Assembly (NCBI GenBank): GCA_036510975.1
Contig: DATCCY010000016.1
Coordinates: forward strand, 10,819-74,818
From: Longivirga sp036510975
GTDB taxonomy: Bacteria > Actinomycetota > Actinomycetes > S36-B12 > CAIYMF01
DNA: 64,000 bases
Direction of reading: 5' to 3'
This document shows, one piece after another, positions 34,601 to 41,593 of the stretch. Each line of letters opens with the position of its first letter. The first letter of the stretch is position 1. The translations under genes and the position numbers were made by a program. The notes below the pieces were generated by a model that did no database searches, was not told the origin of the DNA, and saw nothing but the letters and a program-made list of their open reading frames with translations.

Positions 34601-35209
34601 GATGCCGAGCCCGTGGTCCATGAGCTCGCAGAAGTAGTTGTCCTTGCCGAGGATGTCGCGGAAGTCGGCGGCCGCCGCGAGCGCGCGGTCGTAGTTGCCC
34701 GCCTGCAGCCAGCGGTTGACCTCGCCCGAGGGGCAACCGGTCGTGCCGATGATCCCCTTGCCGTAGGTCTGGAGCAGGTCGCGGTCGATGCGCGGCTTGC
34801 GGTAGAAGCCCTCGAGGCTCGACAGGCTGGAGAGCCGGAACAGGTTGTGCAGGCCCTCGGTCGTCTCCGCCCACATGGTCATGTGGGTGTAGGCCTGGCG
34901 CCCTTTGCCGGTGCTCTCGCCGTCCTCGCCCGTGCCCTCGTCGTAGCCTCCGCCGAAGTCGAAGGGGCTGCGCTCGAAGCGGCCTTGCGGGGCGTAGTAG
35001 CCCTCGATGCCGATGATGGGCTTCACGCCGGCGGCCTTGCCGCGCTTGTAGAAGTCGTAGGCGCCGTAGACGTTGCCGTGGTCGCTCATCGCGAGCGCCG
35101 GCATCCCGAGGCGGGCGGCCTCGCTGAACAGGTCGCCGAGGCGGGCCGCACCGTCGAGCATGGAGTACTCGGTGTGCACGTGCAGGTGCACGAACTCCTC
35201 GCCCGACAC
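31673..35209 (-). CDS. dnaE: DNA polymerase III alpha subunit
   Basis: DnaE is the replicative polymerase. The 1,178-residue protein has an N-terminal PHP domain with intact metal ligands (HLHVHTEYS, MSDHGN), which in mycobacterial DnaE1 acts as the proofreading exonuclease. The palm has the catalytic motif MPDIDMDFDERRR. Helix-hairpin-helix and OB-fold regions fill the C-terminus. I start at GTG 35209, preceded by GGGGAGGG; an in-frame start 18 codons upstream lacks support. A 2,200-codon open frame on the same strand in another phase is a composition shadow. Confidence 0.97.
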   Translation of the reverse strand: MSGEEFVHLHVHTEYSMLDGAARLGDLFSEAARLGMPALAMSDHGNVYGAYDFYKRGKAAGVKPIIGIEGYYAPQGRFERSPFDFGGGYDEGTGEDGESTGKGRQAYTHMTMWAETTEGLHNLFRLSSLSSLEGFYRKPRIDRDLLQTYGKGIIGTTGCPSGEVNRWLQAGNYDRALAAAADFRDILGKDNYFCELMDHGLGIERRHRDDLLKIARQLDIPLLATNDLHYVYPGDAQSHDVLLCIGTRTTMDDPKRFRFDARDFYLKSSEEMRAVWAELPEACDNTLLVAERCNVEFNEGANLMPRFPVPEGESEESWLVKEVERGLAQRFPLGVPDAHRTQAAYEVGVIIQMGFPGYFLVTADLVRHAKEAGIRVGPGRGSAAGALIAYALGITELDPIAHGLLFERFLNPERVSMPDIDMDFDERRRGDMIRYATEKYGEERVAQIITYGSIKAKAAIKDSARALGYPFQIGERITKAMPPAVMGKDIPLAGIFDKSHARYNEASEFRTLYENDADVRKVVDTAKGLEGLKRQPGVHAAGVILCSEPLLDVIPIWRRDQDGAIITQFDMGVCETLGLLKMDFLGLRNLTVLDDCLRNIASNRGETIVLEDLTLDDPATYELLSRGDTLGVFQLDGGPMRALLRSMAPDNFEDISAVLALYRPGPMGANAHNDYADRKNGRKPVEPIHPELAEPLSEILGDTYGLIVYQEQVMAIAQKLAGYSLGNADLLRRAMGKKKKEILDKEYVPFSEGMKVNGYSDAAIKTLWEILVPFSDYAFNKAHTAGYGLVSYWTAFLKANYPSEYMAALLQSVKDDKDKSAVYLGECRHMGIKVLPPDVNDSDFDYTPRGTDIRFGLSAVRNVGANVVESLIQTRTSKGRFGGFDDFLEKVPISVVNKRVVESLIKAGAFDSLGESRKGLLTIHELRIDSILDIKRNEAIGQDSLFGGLDDDSAAVTWSPPPIPTAEWDKSTLLGYEREMLGLYVSDHPLNGVEHVLSASTDVSLAAVHTDDVADGRTLVVGGLVTSVQRKVTKQGNVWAIATLEDLEASVDVMIFPATYQLVGPHVVPDAVLLVKGRVGKSDEEATKIIAMEISVPDLSTGEAGPVVVTIPAARCIPPVIERFKDVLGAHPGVTEVRLAVQNGPRTTVVRLDERLRVSPSPALYADLKALLGPSCLQ

Positions 35210-35393
35210 GTGCCCTCCCCTCTCGTCGCTGCTGGACCCGTCCGTGAAGTCGGGTGATCGCACCCGAGCCGCGCCGGGGGAAGACGGCCGTTTCGGGAGT
35301 CCTCACCCTAACCCTGGGGACCGACCGCCCCACCCACGGCCCGGAGCGGTGCAGGTGGCTCGGCGTGTCGGTGATCTTGGTCGTGCGCACGGG

Positions 35394-35966
35394 TCAGGAG
35401 ACGAGGAAGTCGACCGCCTTCTGGGCGTCGTCGACGCTCGCGAACCCGGTGATCACCAGGACGGTGCCGAGGATCGCCTCGGTGATGGTCGGAGCCGACT
35501 GGACGCGCCCGTGGCTCACGATCGCCATCTGGTCGCGGGGCACGGGCTGCGCCATGCCGTCGGAGGTGAGGCGGGTGAGGGCGGCCCCGCCCTGGGCGTC
35601 GAGCTTGACCTGCACCTGCGGCGTCCCCTGGGTCGTGGTGGCGTCGAGCCCGGTCACCGAGCCTCCGGTCACCGCGGCGGGGCCGAGGCTGTAGAGCAGG
35701 ATGCGGTCCTGCGAGCAGAGCTGCGCCGGAGCCTCCGCGGTCGGCGTCGGCGGCGGAGTCGGTGTGCACTGTCCGGCGGTCGCGTTGGCGATGTCGAGGA
35801 CGGGCCGCAGCTGCAGGTCGAGCTCACGCACCGGTGACTCCGTCGGTCCGGGCGGCACGGGCGTGGTCCGCGACACCGTGGTCGTCGTCACCGAGCAGCC
35901 CACGAGGGCGTACACCGCGAGGCACGCGGCGAACGCGCCGGTCGTCGTCGCGCGCCGCAGGTGCAT
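35394..35966 (-). CDS. putative lipoprotein with SecD P1-head-like domain
   Basis: This 190-residue protein begins with a signal sequence ending in the lipobox LVGC (Cys24). A Thr/Pro-rich linker follows, and then a domain resembling the head of the SecD periplasmic P1 domain: LQLRPVLDIANATAGQC at its start and VQVKLDAQGGAALTRLT, DQMAIVSHGRVQSAPTI and GFASVDDAQKAVDFL later. Those segments are strikingly SecD-like (compare the VSAPVI region), but there are no SecD membrane helices. A GTG one codon upstream (35969) could also start it. Its function is unknown. Confidence 0.78.
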   Translation of the reverse strand: MHLRRATTTGAFAACLAVYALVGCSVTTTTVSRTTPVPPGPTESPVRELDLQLRPVLDIANATAGQCTPTPPPTPTAEAPAQLCSQDRILLYSLGPAAVTGGSVTGLDATTTQGTPQVQVKLDAQGGAALTRLTSDGMAQPVPRDQMAIVSHGRVQSAPTITEAILGTVLVITGFASVDDAQKAVDFLVS

Positions 35967-35992
35967 CACCCGCTGAGTGTGCCCCACCGCGC

Positions 35993-36859
35993 TCAGGGGG
36001 ACGCGAGGGCGTCGAGCTCGGCGTAGGTCGCGTCGTCGAGCTCGACGAGGGCGGCCGCACAGTTCTCCTCCACGTGGCTGATGCTCTTCGTCCCCGGGAT
36101 CGGGAGCGTCACCGGTGAGCGTCGCAACAACCAGGCGAGCGAGAGCTGCGCCGGCGTGTGCCCGGTGCGCGCGGCGATCGCGGCCAGGGGACCGTCGGGC
36201 GCGGCGATCTGGCCGGACGCCACCGGGAACCAGGGGATGAAGCCGATGCCCTGCTCCGCGCACACGTCGAGCAGCGCCTCGCTCTGCCGGTTGGCGACGT
36301 TGTAGAGGTTCTGCACCGTGGCGATCGGCACGATCTCCTGGGCGGCCTCGAGGTCCTCGACCGAGACCTCCGAGAGTCCGACGTGGCGGACCTTCCCCTC
36401 GGCCACCAGCTCGGCGTAGACGCCGAGCTGGTCGGCCAGCGGAAAGTCGGGGTCGATGCGGTGCAGCTGGTAGAGGTCGATGGTCTCCACGCCGAGACGG
36501 CGCAGCGACATCTCCGCGCACTGGCGCAGGTAGGCCGGGTGGCCGCACACGGTCCACACGTGCGGACCCTGCCGGGTGAAGCCGGCCTTCGTGGCGATGC
36601 GCACATGACCGTAGGGGTGCAGCGCCTCACGGATCAGGTCCTCGGACACGAACGGTCCGTAGGAGTCCGCGGTGTCGATGAAGTCGACACCGAGCTCGAC
36701 GGCGCGGCGCAGCACCCCGATGGCGCCGTCGTGGTCGTCGGGCTCGCCCCACCGGCCCTCGCCGAGGATCTGCATGGCGCCGTACCCGAGACGGTGCACC
36801 TCGAGGTCGCCGCCGATGGCGAAGGTGCCGGACGCGAGGACGGGTCTGGTGTCGGTCAT
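35993..36859 (-). CDS. aldo/keto reductase
   Basis: This 288-residue TIM-barrel oxidoreductase reduces carbonyl compounds with NAD(P)H. The catalytic tetrad is visible: Asp and Tyr in FIDTADSYGP, Lys in IATKAGFT and His in YQLHRID. The cofactor-binding ending LPIPGTKSISHVEENCAA is typical of the YajO/YccK-like branch. It is encoded between the SecD-like lipoprotein and a serine hydrolase, all on the minus strand, with spacing that does not force co-transcription. Confidence 0.92.
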   Translation of the reverse strand: MTDTRPVLASGTFAIGGDLEVHRLGYGAMQILGEGRWGEPDDHDGAIGVLRRAVELGVDFIDTADSYGPFVSEDLIREALHPYGHVRIATKAGFTRQGPHVWTVCGHPAYLRQCAEMSLRRLGVETIDLYQLHRIDPDFPLADQLGVYAELVAEGKVRHVGLSEVSVEDLEAAQEIVPIATVQNLYNVANRQSEALLDVCAEQGIGFIPWFPVASGQIAAPDGPLAAIAARTGHTPAQLSLAWLLRRSPVTLPIPGTKSISHVEENCAAALVELDDATYAELDALASP

Positions 36860-36908
36860 GCGCCCATCCAACCCGATCCCGGCGGCGCGGCATCCCGGAT
36901 GCCCGACT

Positions 36909-38357
36909 TCAGTCCCAGGTCGGGTCCGGCACCGGGTCGGTCGACACCGTGAGCGACTGGACCATCGGGACGCGGTCCGGGGAGAGCAGCACCTCGGCGT
37001 ACGCCGTGCCCTGGGCCCCGTCGAGCCACCAGCGCACGTGCGCCGGCGACGTCGACTCCCAGGGCCGGGTCGACCTCGTGAACGCCCCGATCCGCGACCG
37101 GACGCCCTCGATCGCGGCCCGCCGCTCGGCCCGCGGCCGGTCGAGGTCGACGTTCGGCGCGAACCAGGAGCCGGCGAGGGCGTCGTCCCACGACGCGGCC
37201 AGCGACTCCGCGACGTCCATCGCCGCGCGCGTGCGCGGCCAGAGCGTCGCGGCGACGTCGGTCGGGTGCTCTCGACGGTGCGCCTCGACCAGCTCGGCCA
37301 GCAGCGCCAGGGCCACGCGGTGCGCCGGGGTGTAGGTGCGGTTGCCCAGCACGACGACACCCCACCCGCTGTCGGGGTGCCAGCGCATGTGGGAGCCGAA
37401 GCCGGGGTAGCCGCCCGAGTGCGACACGAGCCGACCGAGCCGGCGGTCGTCCTCGACCACGAGCCCGAAGCCGTACGACGCCGAGACCACGCGCTCGGGC
37501 ACGTCGCCCGCGCCGGGCGCCACGGCCGCGGCGATGTGGCTGTGCTGCTCCTGCATCTCGCGCAGGCTCCACCGCGAGAGCGGGTGGTCGACGTCGCCGC
37601 GCCAGGTGCCCTGGAAGGCGCCGACCCAGCGGGCGAGGTCGCGCACGCTGCTGTGCAGCCCGCCCATGGCGCTGAAGGCGCCGGGAACGCACAGTGGCTC
37701 CGGGACGAGGCCCGAGTCGACCGGGTGGTAGCCCTGGACGAGCAGCTCGGCCGGCACCTCACGGGCGTCGTAGCGCGTGGCGGTCAGTCCGAGCGGCGCG
37801 AGGATCTCGCGGGCGACGAACTCGCGGTAGTCGGTGCCGCTCGCGACCGTGACGACCCGGCCGAGCAGCGCGTAGCCGAGGTTGGAGTACTCGTAGCCGG
37901 TGCGCGGCGGCCGGACGAACGAGACGCCCCCGGCGACGAGGGCGTCGAAGTCCTCGATCCGCAGGCTCTCGTACCGGTCGCCCCACGGGTCGTCGGTCGG
38001 CAGGCCGGCGTTCATCGAGAGCAGGTCCCGCAGGGTGATCACCGCACCGCCGCCGTCGGGACGCACGCCGTCGGTCCACGGCAGGTGGGCCGTGAGCGGG
38101 TCGTCGAGGCGCAGCGCCCCGCGGTCGCGCAGCGCCAGGACGGCCGCGGCCGTGAAGCTCTTGGTCATCGAGGCGATGCGGAAGACGTCGTCGGGACCGG
38201 GGACGCGGCCGGAGCCGAGGACCACCTCGCCGGTCCCCGCGGCGTGCACGAGCTCACCGTCCTTGACCAGGCCGTAGGCGATCCCCGGGGCGTCGATCTC
38301 GGAGCGGAAGGCGGCCAGCCGCTCGTCGGCCAGCGCAGCGGCATCGGCGGTCTGCAT
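36909..38357 (-). CDS. serine hydrolase, beta-lactamase/class C PBP family
   Basis: This 482-residue protein has the class C beta-lactamase fold with the motifs S63-M-T-K66, Y157-S-N159 and a late HSGGYPGFGS. A further domain of about 120 residues follows the catalytic domain. There is no signal peptide, so the enzyme seems to be cytoplasmic and is probably an esterase or peptidase rather than a beta-lactamase. ATG 38357 was chosen over ATG 38366 because CAGGAT (a possible ribosome site or -10 element) is well placed for it. Confidence 0.88.
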   Translation of the reverse strand: MQTADAAALADERLAAFRSEIDAPGIAYGLVKDGELVHAAGTGEVVLGSGRVPGPDDVFRIASMTKSFTAAAVLALRDRGALRLDDPLTAHLPWTDGVRPDGGGAVITLRDLLSMNAGLPTDDPWGDRYESLRIEDFDALVAGGVSFVRPPRTGYEYSNLGYALLGRVVTVASGTDYREFVAREILAPLGLTATRYDAREVPAELLVQGYHPVDSGLVPEPLCVPGAFSAMGGLHSSVRDLARWVGAFQGTWRGDVDHPLSRWSLREMQEQHSHIAAAVAPGAGDVPERVVSASYGFGLVVEDDRRLGRLVSHSGGYPGFGSHMRWHPDSGWGVVVLGNRTYTPAHRVALALLAELVEAHRREHPTDVAATLWPRTRAAMDVAESLAASWDDALAGSWFAPNVDLDRPRAERRAAIEGVRSRIGAFTRSTRPWESTSPAHVRWWLDGAQGTAYAEVLLSPDRVPMVQSLTVSTDPVPDPTWD

Positions 38358-38384
38358 GGCGCGCATCCTGGCAGACCGGAGCGC

Positions 38385-39311
38385 TCAGCCCGTGGCGACG
38401 ACGTCGAGCGCGTGCTGCAGGTCCGCGGCGTAGGGCGAGGAGAACTCGACCCGCGCACCGCTGCCGGGATGGTCGAACGCGAGCCGCACGGCGTGCAGCC
38501 ACTGCCGCTGCAGGCCCAGCCGCCTGGCCAGGACGGGGTCCGCACCGTAGGTGAGGTCGCCGACGCACGGGTGGCGCGTCGCGGACGTGTGCACCCGGAT
38601 CTGGTGGGTGCGACCGGTCTCGAGGTGGATCTCGAGCAGCGACGCGTGCCGGAACGCCTCGAGCGTCTCGTAGTGCGTGATGCTCGGCTTGCCGTCGGTG
38701 ACGACCGCCCAGCGGTACTCGTGCTGCGGGTGCCGGTCGATCGGTGCGTCGATCGTCCCGCGTGGCGGGTCCATCTGGCCCTGCACCAGCGCGTGGTAGG
38801 TCTTGTCGACCGTGCGCTCCTTGAACTGGCGCTTGAGCGAGGTGTAGGCACGCTCGCTCTTCGCGACGACCATGAGGCCGGTGGTGCCGACGTCGAGCCG
38901 GTGGACGACGCCCTGGCGCTCGTCGGCACCCGAGGTGGAGATCCGGTAGCCCGCGCCCGCGAGGCCACCCACGACCGTGGGCCCGGTCCAGCCGGGCGAC
39001 GGGTGGGCGGCGACGCCGACGGGCTTGTCGACCACGACGACGTCGTCGTCGTCGTGGACGATCAGCAGACCCTCCACGGTCTGCGCCACGACTCGGACCG
39101 GCTCCGGCGGGTCGGGCAGGGTCACCTCGAGCCACGACCCGGTGAGCACCCGCGCCGACTTGCCGACGACCTCGCCGTCGAGGAGCACATGGCCCTGCGC
39201 CGCGAGGTCCGCCGCCTTCGTGCGCGACAGGCCGAACAGCCTGGCCAGCGCGGCGTCGACGCGCTCGCCCTCGAGTCCCTCGGGAACCGGCAGGCTCCGG
39301 TGCTCCCCCAC
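38385..39311 (-). CDS. rluD: RluA-family 23S rRNA pseudouridine synthase
   Basis: This 308-residue enzyme isomerises uridines in ribosomal RNA. An S4 RNA-binding domain (about residues 15-75) precedes the catalytic domain with the active aspartate D140 in VHRLDVGTTGLMVVAKS; the segments GRTHQIRVH and GDLTYGAD are also family signatures. The exact target sites cannot be told, but its position directly after lspA is the classical lspA-rluD pair. GTG 39311 lies two bases after the lspA stop. Confidence 0.92.
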   Translation of the reverse strand: MGEHRSLPVPEGLEGERVDAALARLFGLSRTKAADLAAQGHVLLDGEVVGKSARVLTGSWLEVTLPDPPEPVRVVAQTVEGLLIVHDDDDVVVVDKPVGVAAHPSPGWTGPTVVGGLAGAGYRISTSGADERQGVVHRLDVGTTGLMVVAKSERAYTSLKRQFKERTVDKTYHALVQGQMDPPRGTIDAPIDRHPQHEYRWAVVTDGKPSITHYETLEAFRHASLLEIHLETGRTHQIRVHTSATRHPCVGDLTYGADPVLARRLGLQRQWLHAVRLAFDHPGSGARVEFSSPYAADLQHALDVVATG

Positions 39312-39313
39312 CG

Positions 39314-39835
39314 TCAGGTCCGCCGCCCGTCGATCTCGATGCCGCGCAGGGCGAGGATGACCATGAGGATCGCGGAGCAGACGATCGCGGAGTCAGCGAC
39401 GTTGAAGATGGCGAAGTGCGGCACGGAGACGAAGTCGACGACGTGGCCGCGCAGGAAGCCCGGGTCGCGGAAGATCCGGTCGAGCAGGTTGCCCACGGCG
39501 CCCCCGAGCAGTCCGCCGAGCGCGATGGCCCACGCGAGGCTGCCGAGCTTGCGGGAGGTACGCACGATGACGACGACGACCGTGACCGCGATGGCGGTGA
39601 AGACGAACGTGAATCCGGTGCCGAAGCTGAACGCAGCGCCGGGGTTGCGGAGGTACTCGAACTGCAGCCACGTGCCGATCACCTGGATCGGCGCCCTGCC
39701 CTCGAGGTTCTTCACCACGAGGTACTTGGTGAGCTGGTCGAGCACGACCACCGCGGTGGCCACGGCGAAGGTCACCCGCACGAGGTGCCGGTTGGCGGCC
39801 ACCACCTGCTCGGCCTCGATGACGTCGTCGCTCAC
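39314..39835 (-). CDS. lspA: lipoprotein signal peptidase
   Basis: LspA removes the signal peptide from diacylated prolipoproteins. The 173-residue protein has four membrane helices and the catalytic aspartate pair in GNLLDRIFRDP and FNVADSAIV. The family signature NPGAAFSFG is also present. GTG 39835 is preceded by a TACCCT hexamer eight bases upstream; the longer frame upstream has no similarity. Lgt, the preceding enzyme in the pathway, is at 3431-4408. Confidence 0.95.
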   Translation of the reverse strand: MSDDVIEAEQVVAANRHLVRVTFAVATAVVVLDQLTKYLVVKNLEGRAPIQVIGTWLQFEYLRNPGAAFSFGTGFTFVFTAIAVTVVVVIVRTSRKLGSLAWAIALGGLLGGAVGNLLDRIFRDPGFLRGHVVDFVSVPHFAIFNVADSAIVCSAILMVILALRGIEIDGRRT

Positions 39836-39862
39836 GAGAGGCGAGGGTACGTGCCGCCCGGT

Positions 39863-39882
39863 GCCCGCGACGAATCGCGGGC
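39863..39882 (-). terminator. hairpin downstream of the DksA-like gene
   Basis: An 8-bp perfect stem (GCCCGCGA with its complement) closes a CGAA loop, 24 bases after the DksA-like stop codon and just upstream of lspA. A second GC-rich arm pair follows at once. There is no U-run, so termination is only a possibility. Confidence 0.35.
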
Positions 39883-39905
39883 GGCGTCCCGCCGCCGGGC
39901 GAGGG

Positions 39906-40808
39906 TCAGCGGCGCTCCTCGAGCTGCTTGCAGGCCACGCACAGGGTCGCACGCGGGAAGGCCTGCAGCCGCAGCTTCCCGATCGGCTTGCCGCAGCGCT
40001 CGCAGACCCCGTAGGTGCCGTCCTCGAGGCGCTGCAGCGCTCGCTCGTTCTGCAGCAGCAGCTCGCGGGCGTTGTTCGCCAGCGACATCTCGTGCTCGCG
40101 CTCGAAGGTCTTCGTCCCTGCGTCGGCCTGGTCGTCGCCCGCCCCGTCGCCGGAGTCGCGCAGGAGGTCGGCGATCCCCTCCTCCGCCTCGCTGATCTGG
40201 TAGACCAGCCGGCCGATCTCGAGCTCGAGCTCCCCGCGGACCTCCCTGAGCTCGGCCGCCGTCCAGGGCGACTCGTCCTCGCGGACGGCCAGCGCGGGCG
40301 ACGCCGCCGCCTTGGCGGGCGCGGCCTTGGCGGGCGCGGCCTTGGCGGGCGCGGCCTTGGCGGGCGCGGCCTTGGCGGGCGCGGCCTTGGCGGGCGCCGC
40401 CTTCGTCGCCGGTGCGGCCTTGGCGGGCGCGGCCTTGGCGGGCGCGGCCCTGGTGGCGGCCGCCTTCGTCGCCGGTACGACCTTCGTCGCGGGCGCAGCC
40501 TTCGTCGCGGGCGCAGCCTTCGCTGGTGCAGCCTTCGTCGCCGGTGCGACCTTCGTCGCGGACGCGGTCTTCGCCGGTGCGACCTTCTTCGCGGACGCGG
40601 TCTTCGCCGGTGCGGCCTTCTTCGCGGGTGCGACCTTCTTCGCCGGTGCAGCCTTGACCGGCGCAGCCTTCGTCGCCGGTGCGGCCTTCTTCGCGGGCGC
40701 AGCCTTCTTCGGGGGCGCGGCCTTGGCCGGCACGACCTTCTTCGCGGGTGCGGCCTTCGCCGGGGCGGCCTTCTTCGCGGGCGCGGCCTTCTTCGCCGTC
40801 GCGGCCAT
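39906..40808 (-). CDS. DksA/TraR-type zinc-finger protein with histone-H1-like Ala/Pro/Lys arm
   Basis: This 300-residue protein is a fusion of two unlike parts. Residues 1-169 are an almost pure AAPAK-type repeat with some 40 lysines and no predicted fold, like the tails of histone H1 and mycobacterial HU. Residues 180-300 form a DksA/TraR unit with a coiled-coil hairpin and a four-cysteine zinc finger (C269, C272, C290, C293). DksA-type proteins act in the RNA polymerase secondary channel. ATG 40808 has AAGGAGG upstream, and a good promoter lies at 40896-40924. The basic arm probably binds DNA or RNA. Confidence 0.9.
   Translation of the reverse strand: MAATAKKAAPAKKAAPAKAAPAKKVVPAKAAPPKKAAPAKKAAPATKAAPVKAAPAKKVAPAKKAAPAKTASAKKVAPAKTASATKVAPATKAAPAKAAPATKAAPATKVVPATKAAATRAAPAKAAPAKAAPATKAAPAKAAPAKAAPAKAAPAKAAPAKAAPAKAAASPALAVREDESPWTAAELREVRGELELEIGRLVYQISEAEEGIADLLRDSGDGAGDDQADAGTKTFEREHEMSLANNARELLLQNERALQRLEDGTYGVCERCGKPIGKLRLQAFPRATLCVACKQLEERR
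40311..40400 (-). repeat. 15-bp tandem repeat inside the DksA-like gene
   Basis: Five identical copies of a 15-base unit (40311-40385) and a sixth with one change (40386-40400) encode successive AAPAK pentapeptides. Less regular copies continue to about 40800. The identity at third codon positions shows recent duplication or slippage. Confidence 0.9.
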
Positions 40809-40895
40809 CACGGCCTCCTTCTCGCCGGCCGTGCCGCGGGACGACCGTTGGCGTCCAGGACGCGTCGGGCACCGGTCGGCGGCACGAGTCACGCG

Positions 40896-40924
40896 AGGAT
40901 AGGGGTGCCCCGCGCCATGATCAA
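40896..40924 (-). promoter_or_regulatory. promoter of the DksA-like gene
   Basis: On the minus strand TTGATC (40924-40919) and TATCCT (40901-40896) are separated by 17 bases, a near-ideal vegetative promoter. Transcription would start near 40889 and leave an 80-base leader before ATG 40808. Confidence 0.6.
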
Positions 40925-40952
40925 CAAGGCGCGCCGCCCGGCCTCGCGGCGT

Positions 40953-41252
40953 TCACCCGACGGCGGCGTCGCGCAGGACCTCGAGGCGCGTCGCGAGGTC
41001 GCCCGGCGGGTCCGCGATCTCGAGCACTTTGTCACGACTTGTCCTACCTCGCACGAGGGTGACCTGCCAGGGACGGACACCTAGGGCCTGCGCCACCGCC
41101 ACGAGCACGGCATCCGTGGCCGCCCCGTCCACGGCGCGGGCCGAGACCGCCACCACGAGGGTCGCGTCCGGGCCCTCGCCGTAGCGACCGCCGACCCGGG
41201 TCCGGGACGCCCCGGGCCGGACCCGGACGGTGAGGCGTGCGGGCGCGGACAT
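40953..41252 (-). CDS. DUF167 (YggU-like) protein
   Basis: This small soluble protein of 99 residues belongs to the DUF167/YggU family, with the typical beta-alpha pattern LTVRVRPGASRTRVGG, the middle VDGAATDAVLVAVAQALGV and the ending VRGRTSRDKVLEI. The function is unknown. It is divergent from ileS, whose promoter lies about 30 bases from its ATG. A CAGGCT hexamer seven bases upstream may be its leaderless -10 element. Confidence 0.88.
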   Translation of the reverse strand: MSAPARLTVRVRPGASRTRVGGRYGEGPDATLVVAVSARAVDGAATDAVLVAVAQALGVRPWQVTLVRGRTSRDKVLEIADPPGDLATRLEVLRDAAVG

Positions 41253-41282
41253 ATGCGCAAGCCTGCCACCGGGACCGACCGT

Positions 41283-41288
41283 TAGGCT
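41283..41288 (+). promoter_or_regulatory. -10 element of the ileS transcript
   Basis: TAGGCT lies where transcription would begin near 41295, just before the T-box leader. It is the same hexamer used by several other genes of the window; no -35 element is clear. Confidence 0.4.
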
Positions 41289-41294
41289 GACCTC

Positions 41295-41593
41295 GTCCAG
41301 GCACGGCAACGACGGGGACGAGTAGTCCCGCACGCAGCCATGAGCGACCCGGGGACGGTGTGAGCCCGGGGGTGTGCGCGGGTCGAATATCACCCCTGAG
41401 CGTCTCGGAAGAGCCGCGGGAGACCGCGGGGTAGACCCGACGCCTGCGACGCGCGAGAGGGGCCGGCGCACGCAGCCGACCCAAGGAGGGTGGTACCGCG
41501 GGCTGCCGGCCGGACACGGCCGCGTCTCGTCCCTCCGTCCCGAGCACGTCCGTCGGCACCGCCGCCGGGCAGACGCACGACGACGGAGGATGG
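41295..41593 (+). promoter_or_regulatory. T-box leader of ileS (translational type)
   Basis: The leader carries the universal T-box sequence AGGGTGGTACCGCG at 41487-41500. Its UGGU (41491-41494) would pair with the ACCA end of uncharged tRNA-Ile. A short stem made by GGGGTG (41369-41374) and its complement (41391-41396) encloses a specifier loop with the isoleucine codon AUC at 41389-41391. The expression platform acts on translation: CCTCCGTC at 41532-41539 is an exact complement of GACGGAGG at 41582-41589, which contains the ileS Shine-Dalgarno. When tRNA-Ile is uncharged the antisequestrator forms and the ribosome site is freed. This accounts for the only gap over 300 bases in the window. 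Confidence 0.9.

Noticed and set aside
31817..35257. A plus-strand open frame of about 1,150 codons opposite dnaE
   Set aside because: It is the antisense shadow of dnaE, with Val/Arg/Glu/Asp/His-rich composition typical of reversed GC-rich codons and no family match.
28767..35390. A minus-strand open frame of about 2,200 codons in another phase across dnaE and the exchanger gene
   Set aside because: Its translation is Arg/Pro/Ala-rich without any domain, and dnaE and the AspT-type gene in the same stretch are clear by motif. High GC removes stop codons in the other frames.
36909..38357. Calling the serine hydrolase a beta-lactamase resistance gene
   Set aside because: It lacks a signal peptide and has an extra C-terminal domain; the SxxK/YxN/HxG motifs are shared by many esterases and peptidases.
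40311..40800. Regular repeats that might look like a CRISPR array or satellite DNA
   Set aside because: The unit is 15 bases without spacers and encodes AAPAK in frame within a gene that has a ribosome site, a promoter and a conserved zinc-finger end.
36672..41084. A plus-strand open frame of 1,470 codons with Gly/Arg repeats near its end
   Set aside because: It runs opposite six recognised genes. The repeat part is the complement of the AAPAK-coding repeat of the DksA-like gene.
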